Of a DNA stretch of 64,000 nt, positions 57,426-64,000 are shown in pieces. The translations under genes and the position numbers were made by a program. This stretch comes from UBA10103 sp964437185 (GTDB taxonomy: Bacteria > Patescibacteriota > Minisyncoccia > Phycocordibacterales > UBA2100), in contig CAYTFU010000003.1 of the NCBI GenBank assembly GCA_964437185.1, positions 39,540 through 103,539 of the forward strand, read 5' to 3'. The notes under the pieces were generated by a model. It had not been told where the DNA came from. It saw nothing but the letters and a program-made list of their open reading frames with translations, and searched no databases. Each line of letters starts with the position of its first letter. Within the stretch, counting starts at the first letter, position 1.

Positions 57426-57507
57426 ATCCCGAGTATAACAGCCTCCCCCCAGGACTTCCAGAGCCTATGAAAAGTAGCCAAACGATACTTCTTGCTATAG
57501 TACCTAG

Positions 57508-58164
57508 GTGAACAAGGCATTCATTTTCGACATGGACGGCGTGCTCGTGGATAGCGAGCCGATGTGGCACAAACTCGAACAAGAGTACATTCCCAAGATT
57601 TTTGGCCAAGAAATATTCGATCAGATAGGCAGCCTTGTGGGAGTCGGCATTAGCGACGTGGTAGAACGAGCCCAAGCGCTTGGGTCGACTGTGAACGCTG
57701 CCGAATATGCGCTCGCAGCGGATGAAATGGCAAGACGCGCCTACATTGAATCTCCGATCACAGAGAACATTGATACACTTGCAAAGACACTCGACACGCT
57801 CGGCTATCATTTGGGCGTGGTCACGCAATCACCGCAGCGCTGGATAGACCTCGTCGTTCCACGACTCTCCTTCAGGGATAAAATTGGGGTGGTGATTTCA
57901 CTCTACGAACACCCGGATCTCAAACGCAAACCCTCACCCGACGGCTACGCTTCTGCAAGCAAACAATTGAATTCCCTACCTGAAAATTCGATGGTACTGG
58001 AGGACTCAAATATGGGGATCGCGGCCGGCAAAGCAGCCGGATGTTTCGTCATAGGCTACCGAGGCAACCTCATCCCCGGCTACCAGCAGACAGGTGCCGA
58101 CGCATATGCAAATTCAATGAGCGCAGTGGTGAATATCGTGGAAGAACGACTTAGCCACCAGTAA
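57508..58164 (+). CDS. HAD-superfamily hydrolase, beta-phosphoglucomutase/phosphatase type
   Basis: The 218-residue protein has motif I FIFDMDGVLVDSEPMW, cap domain, motif II VVTQSP, motif III RKPSPDGY and motif IV VLEDSNMGIAAGKAAG. It is a sugar-phosphate phosphatase or mutase; the substrate is unknown. The start is GTG, fixed by TATAGT with TGC before it (57496-57501), six bases upstream. Confidence 0.9.
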   Translation: MNKAFIFDMDGVLVDSEPMWHKLEQEYIPKIFGQEIFDQIGSLVGVGISDVVERAQALGSTVNAAEYALAADEMARRAYIESPITENIDTLAKTLDTLGYHLGVVTQSPQRWIDLVVPRLSFRDKIGVVISLYEHPDLKRKPSPDGYASASKQLNSLPENSMVLEDSNMGIAAGKAAGCFVIGYRGNLIPGYQQTGADAYANSMSAVVNIVEERLSHQ

Positions 58165-58174
58165 CAACTTCAGC

Positions 58175-58435
58175 ATGGAAACACTTGACCAGCGTGTGGG
58201 AAGAATCGAGGAGCGGAATCGAATTGTGGAGGCAGATAAAGCATGGGAAACGAGCTGGACTCGCAAATTCCTTATTATTACTTTTACGTATATTGCTGTC
58301 GGAATATTCCTTACGTTCATCCACATAGAACGACCGTGGCTTTCCGCCATCGTCCCCGCGCTCGGCTTCACCCTTTCAACACTCACTCTACCAATCTTCA
58401 AAAAACTTTGGACCAGAAGGGCACTGAGAAAATAA
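58175..58435 (+). CDS. Small two-helix membrane protein
   Basis: The 86-residue protein has an acidic helical start (METLDQRVGRIEERNRIVEADKAWE), two helices (about 31-50 and 56-75) and a basic tail. It follows the HAD gene by 10 bp. I cannot name the family. Confidence 0.6.
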   Translation: METLDQRVGRIEERNRIVEADKAWETSWTRKFLIITFTYIAVGIFLTFIHIERPWLSAIVPALGFTLSTLTLPIFKKLWTRRALRK

Positions 58436-58447
58436 TCTCTGAAGAGA

Positions 58448-58482
58448 AACCGCTCGTTGGGAGCGATCTCCCTAGAGCGGTT
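58448..58482. terminator. Two-tier hairpin between convergent genes
   Basis: AACCGCTC pairs with GAGCGGTT and encloses GGGAG-CGAT-CTCCC. The minus-strand gene's stop codon falls in the stem. Confidence 0.65.
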
Positions 58483-58696
58483 ATGCCTGAATTCTTTCCC
58501 TAATCATGAGGGCCGCAAGACCTCCCTGATAGTAGGAAAACTTGTGGTACTCCTGATGATGCGGTCTTCCTGCGGCAAACCTCTCGAGAATCGCGTCTGC
58601 CTGCTCCTCAGTGATGCCGATCCCGCCTTTGACCGGCCCGCAGTTACCATAGATGTCTCGATGCACGACAATCCATAGAAGCTTATCTCCAGACAT
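58481..58696 (-). CDS. Small protein with strong Shine-Dalgarno
   Basis: The 71-residue protein (MSGDKLLWIVVHRDIYGNCGPVKGGIGITEEQADAILERFAAG, HHQEYHKFSYYQGGLAALMIRERI) has mixed composition and is not recognised. CAGGAGG lies five bases before this ATG, so it is preferred over earlier in-frame starts. The gene sits directly downstream of the glmS remnant on the same strand. Confidence 0.55.
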   Translation of the reverse strand: MSGDKLLWIVVHRDIYGNCGPVKGGIGITEEQADAILERFAAGRPHHQEYHKFSYYQGGLAALMIRERIQA

Positions 58697-58727
58697 GGCA
58701 TCCTCCTGCGACATTCCAGCCATCACC

Positions 58728-58766
58728 CTACTCGACGGTCACGGACTTAGCAAGATTGCGCGGGAG
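58728..58766 (-). pseudogene. Remnant of a second glmS 3' end
   Basis: Read on the minus strand, 13 codons give LPRNLAKSVTVE and a stop, the universally conserved GlmS C-terminus. The intact gene ends RPRNLAKSVTVE at 60214-60252, and the two differ mostly at third codon positions. The CDPS-fusion gene lies between them. Confidence 0.82.
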
Positions 58767-58774
58767 AAATCGCC

Positions 58775-60187
58775 CTATGCAGTGGGGAACGTTTGCTCAG
58801 AGCCCGTGTACTTTTTTATGAGCCCCGTTATCGCACCGCTTTGTTTTAGCAACATAAGCTCTGCATCCCAAAACTCCTTGAATGCTACTTCTCCCCGTTT
58901 AAACATAAAAGTGTTTTCGTAGACGCGAATAGGCGTTTCTGACGACGAGACGAGTTTGACGCCTGAATTCTCGTTGAAATAATCCATGAGATACCGCTCT
59001 ATGAATGTAAAATCTCCACGTCGATCGGCAACGAAGTGAGCTCTTTCGATATTGCTTGTAAGCTGCGGCACTTTGACGCGACGGTTTTTTGGAAAATCGA
59101 CACCGGCAATTGAGTCGGTAATATCGTTTTCCATTATGACCACGCGTGCGTTTTCGTCGTCTTTGAGATCCTCTTCCGACCGCCGGTCGTCCGCGCGAAC
59201 GCACGTAAAAACAGGGCTCGCAAAGAGAGACAACGAGAAAGAACCGACTTCAAGCCTCTCTGGTGTAGGCCATACGGTGCTGCCAAAGATGTCGAAACGA
59301 TCATTCTTCAGTCCTTCCGCAATAACCCCGTACCCAGTCTCTTCTGTCCATTTGATTTTCCAATTGTACTTTTTGGCGATGGCAATTATGATTTCGTAAA
59401 AGATTCCCGAAAAGTTGTTGTACTCTCGATCGTACATAAGAGTTGGGATTGAATGAACAAACCCGACTCGAAGTACCTTTGTTTTTTCTATCCGCTCGAG
59501 TGTGTCTCTAAATTCTTCAGATAGTTCTTCCTCAAGACCCCATATTGGATTGAAGGTCTCGTACGGATTTTCAATGAGCAGAAAGTCCATATGCGGCCGT
59601 AGTCCTCCGCCAAATTTCCCTGCGATGTAGTCTTCGTAGACGGGCCAGTTTTTATGGTAGACATATGAAATTTTCGCAACATCAAGATATGCAGGGGCGA
59701 ATTCCAAAAAGGCAATTTCTGAAAGTAGGTAGTGCACAGCGATATGGGTCGCCTTTTCAATATCTTCTACCTGCTGTCGAGCGCCCTGCAAAACGCTACG
59801 CGTTGTTGAGTTTGCCGCCTCGCGAAATATCAAGTCTGACTCGTATAACTCGGACACTTTTTTGAATGCGCTTTGATATGAGTCATTTTGCTCAACTTCT
59901 TTTCCCCAGTCGAAGATCTTTACCTCACATTCTGTGTAACCAAGCTCGTGCATGGTTTTTTTTACACGATTCTTGAGAGCGTTTCCTTGGGGAATTGCCT
60001 TGTCACGCCGCGCCCGATTTGCAGGATATCCAAGAGCTCTGTAGGTCGAAACTGCGGGAATGTCCGCAATCAGTATTCCTACTCGACCATATTTCTCTAC
60101 AATAGTTTTTAAAAGATAACGAACCTCTTCGTCCTTGAAATAACTGTTGCCCGGGCTCATTCCTACGATGGGATAGGTATCGGTCAT
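58775..60187 (-). CDS. Cyclodipeptide synthase fused to a family 3 solute-binding domain
   Basis: Residues 1-195 of 470 match cyclodipeptide synthases. GMSPGNSYF holds the catalytic Ser (Ser11) and Asn14, HYLLSEIAF holds Tyr153 and Glu157, and SYVYHKN holds Tyr177-His178. Spacings equal those of AlbC (Ser37, Tyr178, Glu182, Tyr202, His203), so the NYH subfamily fits. Residues about 235-465 resemble SBP_bac_3 amino-acid-binding proteins (LRVGFVHSIPTLMY, NNFSGIFYEIIIAIAKKYNWKIKWTEE, RFDIFGSTVWPTPERLEVGSFS). There is no signal peptide. It would make a cyclic dipeptide from aminoacyl-tRNAs; the binding domain may sense product or amino acid. It lies 26 bp after glmS. Confidence 0.88.
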   Translation of the reverse strand: MTDTYPIVGMSPGNSYFKDEEVRYLLKTIVEKYGRVGILIADIPAVSTYRALGYPANRARRDKAIPQGNALKNRVKKTMHELGYTECEVKIFDWGKEVEQNDSYQSAFKKVSELYESDLIFREAANSTTRSVLQGARQQVEDIEKATHIAVHYLLSEIAFLEFAPAYLDVAKISYVYHKNWPVYEDYIAGKFGGGLRPHMDFLLIENPYETFNPIWGLEEELSEEFRDTLERIEKTKVLRVGFVHSIPTLMYDREYNNFSGIFYEIIIAIAKKYNWKIKWTEETGYGVIAEGLKNDRFDIFGSTVWPTPERLEVGSFSLSLFASPVFTCVRADDRRSEEDLKDDENARVVIMENDITDSIAGVDFPKNRRVKVPQLTSNIERAHFVADRRGDFTFIERYLMDYFNENSGVKLVSSSETPIRVYENTFMFKRGEVAFKEFWDAELMLLKQSGAITGLIKKYTGSEQTFPTA

Positions 60188-60213
60188 AGTACGATCACTG
60201 GACCGTCGATGCG

Positions 60214-62040
60214 CTACTCCACTGTCACAGACTTCGCGAGGTTGCGGGGGCGGTCGACGTTGAGGCCTTTTTCTTTGGCGACATAGTAGGCGAAAAGTTG
60301 GAGCGGGACGACGTTGAGAATTGGCGAGAGCATCTCGATAGTTTGCGGCACGTAGATCACATCGTCGGCGAGTTTTCCTATCTCTTCATCTCCTTCTGTA
60401 GCGACGGCAATCACCGGCCCTTTGCGTGCCTTGATCTCATGAATATTTGAAATCATTTTCTCGTACATACTATCTTTGGTAGCAAGCGCTACCGTAGGGA
60501 AATTTTCATCTATCATCGCGATTGGGCCATGCTTCATCTCACCGGCTCCGCACCCCTCAGCGTGAATGTACGAAATTTCCTTGAGCTTGATCGCGCCTTC
60601 AAATCCGATTGGATAATTATATTTGCGACCGATAAAAAGGAAGTCGTGTACGTGCGCATACTTCTTCGCAAGGTGCTGAATGATGTCGGCAGAATCCAAT
60701 ATTGTTTGCAATTTCTCGGGAAGCTCACGCAAAGCCTTTGCGATCTCTTTCCCTTTTTCCTCCGACATCCCCCTCTGTCGGCCGAGAAAGATGGTGAAGA
60801 GCGCGAGGGCAGTCATTTGTGAAAGCATTGCTTTGGTCGAGGCGACGCTCATTTCCGGACCTGCGTGGTTGTACACTCCGGCGTCTGTCTCGCGCGCAAT
60901 TGTGCTGCCCACCGTGTTTACGATGCCAAGCGTAAGGGCACCGCGCCGCTTACCTTCGCGTACAGCTTCAAGCGTGTCGAGCGTCTCGCCTGATTGTGAA
61001 ATACCGATAACGGCCGTTCGCTCGTTGATAACCGATTTGCGATAACGAAATTCTGAGCCGATCTCCACTTCGACGGGAATACCAGCATACTCCTCAAGCA
61101 TGTACTCGCCGATGAGTCCTGCGTAATACGCCGTACCGCACGCGACGATGATGATGCGCTCGATCTTTTCGAGCTGCGGCGTGACCGTTTCGAGCCCCCC
61201 GAGCTTGGCGCGACCCGAGTCCATGATAAGCCGCCCGCGCAAGGTGTTGATTACGACCTCGGGAGCCTCCATGATTTCTTTCAGCATGAAATGTTCGTAC
61301 CCGCTCTTTTGTACGGCCTCCGCGCTCCAGTCGATGTCGGTCGCTTCTCGCTTAACCTTCGTCTCGTCGAGTTTGTAAATTTTGTGGCCGTCGGGTGTGA
61401 TGACTGCCACCTCGCCGTCTTCTAAAAACACAACCTTACGCGTGTGCGGCAAAATCGGCGATGGGTCGGATGCAATGAAGTGCTCTCCGTCACCGAGGCC
61501 CAACACAATCGGCGAGCCCATACGCGCAGCAATGATTCGATCTGGCTCTTTTTTGTACTGAAGCGCTATGCCATACGTACCCTGTACTTCGTTGAGTGCA
61601 AGCAATGCTGCTTTTTCAAAATCTTTTGTGTGCTTCAGATGTTCCTCCACAAGATGCGCAAGCACTTCCGTATCTGTCTTCGACTTAAACTCGTGCCCCG
61701 CGGCAATAAGTTTCTTCTTGATATCTTTGAAGTTTTCAATGATTCCGTTGTGTACGACCCAGATTTCACCGGTCGAATCGGAGTGAGGATGCGCGTTTGC
61801 CTCCGTGGGCTCGCCATGCGTCGCCCATCGAAGATGCGCAATGCCACTTTTTCCTTCAAACGCTTTTGGCATTTTTGCCCGCAGTTCTGCTACTGCTCCT
61901 GGCGTCCTCACACTTCCACTCTCAGGGGTATAGATGCCCGCAGAGTCATATCCTCGATATTCGAGACTCAGGAGACCATCCAGAAGCAGGCCGCTCGCCT
62001 CTTTTCCCTTATTCCCCGTATAGGCAAAAATCCCACACAT
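60214..62040 (-). CDS. glmS: Glutamine-fructose-6-phosphate aminotransferase
   Basis: The 608-residue protein has the N-terminal glutaminase start (MCGIFAYTG) with nucleophile Cys2, then LEYRGYDSAGIYT, HLRWATHGEPTEANAHPH, SIS domains (CGTAYYAGLIGEYMLEE, ISQSGETLDTL) and the LPRNLAKSVTVE-type end. It makes glucosamine-6-phosphate for peptidoglycan. The full length and conserved ends show that it is intact. The CDPS fusion gene follows after 26 bp. Confidence 0.97.
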   Translation of the reverse strand: MCGIFAYTGNKGKEASGLLLDGLLSLEYRGYDSAGIYTPESGSVRTPGAVAELRAKMPKAFEGKSGIAHLRWATHGEPTEANAHPHSDSTGEIWVVHNGIIENFKDIKKKLIAAGHEFKSKTDTEVLAHLVEEHLKHTKDFEKAALLALNEVQGTYGIALQYKKEPDRIIAARMGSPIVLGLGDGEHFIASDPSPILPHTRKVVFLEDGEVAVITPDGHKIYKLDETKVKREATDIDWSAEAVQKSGYEHFMLKEIMEAPEVVINTLRGRLIMDSGRAKLGGLETVTPQLEKIERIIIVACGTAYYAGLIGEYMLEEYAGIPVEVEIGSEFRYRKSVINERTAVIGISQSGETLDTLEAVREGKRRGALTLGIVNTVGSTIARETDAGVYNHAGPEMSVASTKAMLSQMTALALFTIFLGRQRGMSEEKGKEIAKALRELPEKLQTILDSADIIQHLAKKYAHVHDFLFIGRKYNYPIGFEGAIKLKEISYIHAEGCGAGEMKHGPIAMIDENFPTVALATKDSMYEKMISNIHEIKARKGPVIAVATEGDEEIGKLADDVIYVPQTIEMLSPILNVVPLQLFAYYVAKEKGLNVDRPRNLAKSVTVE

Positions 62041-62073
62041 AATAAGAACAATTTACCACAAAAACGCAGAAAG

Positions 62074-63087
62074 TTACTGGCCAAAAATAATGTCAGCAAC
62101 AGAGGAGCGGAAGACATTTATCGCAGAGTGCATTGAGGCAGCGTCGGAAGGCCGCTTGGGGTACGTTCGGTTGGAGAGAATTACGAGAGCGAGACCTCGC
62201 CCAACATCGCACACTACCGAAGTGCCGGTAAACCCTGTTTTGCCGAATGCACCGTGACTCGCAGCGCTTCCCATAAACCATGGCGCGTCAATCTGCCACC
62301 CCCACCCTTTCCGCGCTCCCGCAATGATTGATTTCGTAAACCCTTCATTTTTCTGCAAAAGCATCTCAAGAAAATTCAAAATGTCGGGGGTAGTCGAAAA
62401 GAGACCCGCATGACCTACCGCTCGGCGTGCGCGCGCGAAGACGCGCGCGCTCTCGTCGTGAACGATGCCGCAAATATCCTCCCCATTTTCTTCAATTTCC
62501 GTTGGCGCAATATCTGATTTCTTAAACGCCTCATTTGGTGGAAAAAAAGTCGTGCAAGACATTTTGAGCGGATCGAAGAAATGTCTTCGCGCCAGATAAT
62601 CAAGCGACTCTCCGGTGATGCGCTCGACTACAATACCGAGCAAAAAAGCCGACAGGTTCGTGTAGTGCACTTCACCAGGCGGCGCATCAAATCCGTGTAA
62701 AAAAATCTGTCCCGTTATCTCGTCCGGCGTTTTGTCCTTAAGATCCGACATTCTCGCTCCGTGCACCCTGTATGTCAAAAGATCCTCAATTGTCGCCCCA
62801 TAATCATTCTTTAATTCGGGTATGTACTTCGTTACGTTTTCAGAATGGGTCATCTTTCCTTCTCCGACCAACATCAGCGCGAGCGATGCCGTGGGAATTG
62901 ATTTTGTTACCGAGGCGAGGTCGTAAATAGTGTTTTCAACGACGCCCGGCGCATCCGCGCCGTAGGTCAAGTGTCCAAAGGGTCGCACCTCTCGCGTCCC
63001 GTCCGCGCATACTATCCCGATGACACAGCCAGGAAATACCTTGGCATCGATAACTTTTTCTACCTCATCCGTAATGTTCTCAAGCAT
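62074..63087 (-). CDS. Serine beta-lactamase/esterase-like hydrolase
   Basis: The 337-residue protein has SVTKSIPTASLALML (SxxK), YTNLSAFLLGIVVERITGESL (YxN) and GFTGTSVVCDVGRGLALVILSNRTYPKRPSD, giving the class C beta-lactamase / EstB fold. The start 63087 gives a protein without a signal peptide, so it is probably a cytoplasmic esterase or DD-peptidase-like enzyme. It overlaps the pyrD stop by 8 bp. Confidence 0.88.
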   Translation of the reverse strand: MLENITDEVEKVIDAKVFPGCVIGIVCADGTREVRPFGHLTYGADAPGVVENTIYDLASVTKSIPTASLALMLVGEGKMTHSENVTKYIPELKNDYGATIEDLLTYRVHGARMSDLKDKTPDEITGQIFLHGFDAPPGEVHYTNLSAFLLGIVVERITGESLDYLARRHFFDPLKMSCTTFFPPNEAFKKSDIAPTEIEENGEDICGIVHDESARVFARARRAVGHAGLFSTTPDILNFLEMLLQKNEGFTKSIIAGARKGWGWQIDAPWFMGSAASHGAFGKTGFTGTSVVCDVGRGLALVILSNRTYPKRPSDAASMHSAINVFRSSVADIIFGQ

Positions 63088-64000
63088 TCTTTTGTTCACG
63101 CGCTTGTATCGCTTTGTTGATCCGGTAGGGCAACAACGGCCCCTCGTAAACAAGCCCGGTATAGAGCTGCACCAGAGAGGCCCCCGCATCGAACATGCGT
63201 AGCGCATCGTCGGGATTAAAAATCCCCCCCACACCAACTATCGGCATATTCGGCAATGTTCGATGCGCATACTTCACGAGCTCCAGGGCGCGCGCTTGAA
63301 CCGGCTTGCCACTTAAGCCACCAGTTTCTGTGCGGTAGCGGGAGCGAAGTGTCTCTGGTCGGTCGATCGTAGTATTGCTGATAATCAAGCCTTGCACTTT
63401 TCCATCCGACACGGAGAGTACATCATCTAATTCTTCGATACTGAGATCAGGAGATATTTTGAGCAACACCGGCTTGGAGGCGCGTGCACCAGCACATTGA
63501 GAAACTGTCGACCGCACTCTCTCCAACAACTCAACTAAACGATCTCTCTCCTGCAGACGACGAAGGTCTTTTGTATTCGGAGAACTGGTATTAATCGTGA
63601 TGTAATCTGCGTGTGCATAGAGCTTCCTGATTCCCTTTTCGTAATCATCCGCAGCATTTTCTATTGGCGTCTCCTTCCCCTTACCGATGTTTATTCCGAC
63701 CGGGATACCGAGCGATTGATACCCGGATAATCGCTTCGCCATGGCATCGATTCCGTAATTATTAAAACCCATCCGATTGATAACCGCTTCATCCCCTGTG
63801 AGGCGAAAGAGGCGCGGGCGTGGATTTCCCGGCTGTGGCATTGGGGTCACGGTTCCCACTTCCACAAAACCGAATCCAAATGCCTCAATTCCATAAAGTG
63901 CCGTCCCATGCTTGTCCAGGCCCGCAGCAACACCCACAGGATTGGGGAATGTGATGCCAAATACTTTTCTCTCGTTTCTTACAAACGTAAAATTTCGCAG
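63080..64000 (-). CDS. pyrD: Dihydroorotate dehydrogenase (class 2), truncated at the window edge
   Basis: The frame is open to the last base of the window, so the N-terminus lies outside. Visible motifs are ITFPNPVGVAAGLDKHG, FVEVGTVTPMPQPGNPRPRLFRL, INRMGFNNYG, INTSSPNTKDLR, LLKISPD and GVGGIFNPDDALRMFDAGASLVQLYTGLVYEGP. The class 2 (quinone-linked) pattern fits. It catalyses dihydroorotate oxidation in pyrimidine synthesis. At least 307 residues are present. Confidence 0.95.
   Translation of the reverse strand: MRNFTFVRNERKVFGITFPNPVGVAAGLDKHGTALYGIEAFGFGFVEVGTVTPMPQPGNPRPRLFRLTGDEAVINRMGFNNYGIDAMAKRLSGYQSLGIPVGINIGKGKETPIENAADDYEKGIRKLYAHADYITINTSSPNTKDLRRLQERDRLVELLERVRSTVSQCAGARASKPVLLKISPDLSIEELDDVLSVSDGKVQGLIISNTTIDRPETLRSRYRTETGGLSGKPVQARALELVKYAHRTLPNMPIVGVGGIFNPDDALRMFDAGASLVQLYTGLVYEGPLLPYRINKAIQAREQKNA

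Noticed and set aside
58728..60252. A complete Tn7-like element at glmS
   Set aside because: No tnsA-E genes, no long end repeats and only one gene in the cassette; only the insertion site is reminiscent of Tn7.

Overview
The window most resembles a Parcubacteria (Patescibacteria/CPR) genome, probably of the Kaiserbacteria type. This is a judgement from gene content, not from a marker-gene tree. Supporting signs are a compact, roughly half-GC layout, many short divergent or convergent units, class II ribonucleotide reductase, RNase J, LemA/HtpX, small Gmad2 and DUF192 proteins, several toxin-antitoxin pairs, and cell-wall and translation genes next to many short unrecognised membrane proteins. 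No 16S rRNA gene lies in the window.

Layout. 1-2.3 kb: toxin-antitoxin type genes and one secreted protein bounded by repeats. 2.3-8.8 kb: exported proteins (lysyl oxidase family, metzincin-like protease with a Gln in place of the first zinc ligand, CAP-domain protein, 1069-residue cell-surface protein). 9-10 kb: a REP-associated transposase with its palindromes. 9.8-17.1 kb: thiol-redox genes (split DipZ-like thioredoxin, CcdA, thioredoxin, DsbB and its thioredoxin) with an FAD oxidase and a DoxX-like membrane protein. 17-26.6 kb: VIT-like transporter, SET methyltransferase, hisS, exonuclease, CDP-alcohol transferase, three tRNAs, ftsB, lepA, murJ and RNase P RNA. 27-39 kb: class II RNR, glycosyltransferase, a membrane sensor fused to trehalose-6-phosphate synthase, ATP-grasp protein, arginyltransferase-like protein, tRNA-Ser, a TA pair and htpX/lemA. 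39.5-46 kb: groEL/groES, secG, a peptide-binding protein and RNase J. 46-52 kb: MutY-like glycosylase, HAD phosphatase, and a tight MurF-like / hydrolase / aminotransferase-FemAB operon. 52.3-64 kb: TA pair beside nth, YvcK, Maf, SAM riboswitch-metK, a cyclodipeptide synthase fused to a solute-binding domain beside glmS, a serine hydrolase and the edge-truncated pyrD.

Two expression styles stand out. At least 18 genes have a good -10 hexamer ending 6-8 nt before the start codon and no Shine-Dalgarno sequence, so their mRNAs are probably leaderless. A second class of short, mostly membrane or unknown genes has a strong Shine-Dalgarno sequence, usually a terminator-like hairpin downstream, and in several cases a full -35/-10 promoter.

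Most striking are the CDPS-binding-protein fusion and the DegT-FemAB fusion. In addition, two accessory cassettes (the CDPS gene and a RelBE-like pair) each lie between an intact gene (glmS, nth) and a second, diverged copy of that gene's 3' end, as expected for insertion at gene 3' ends.
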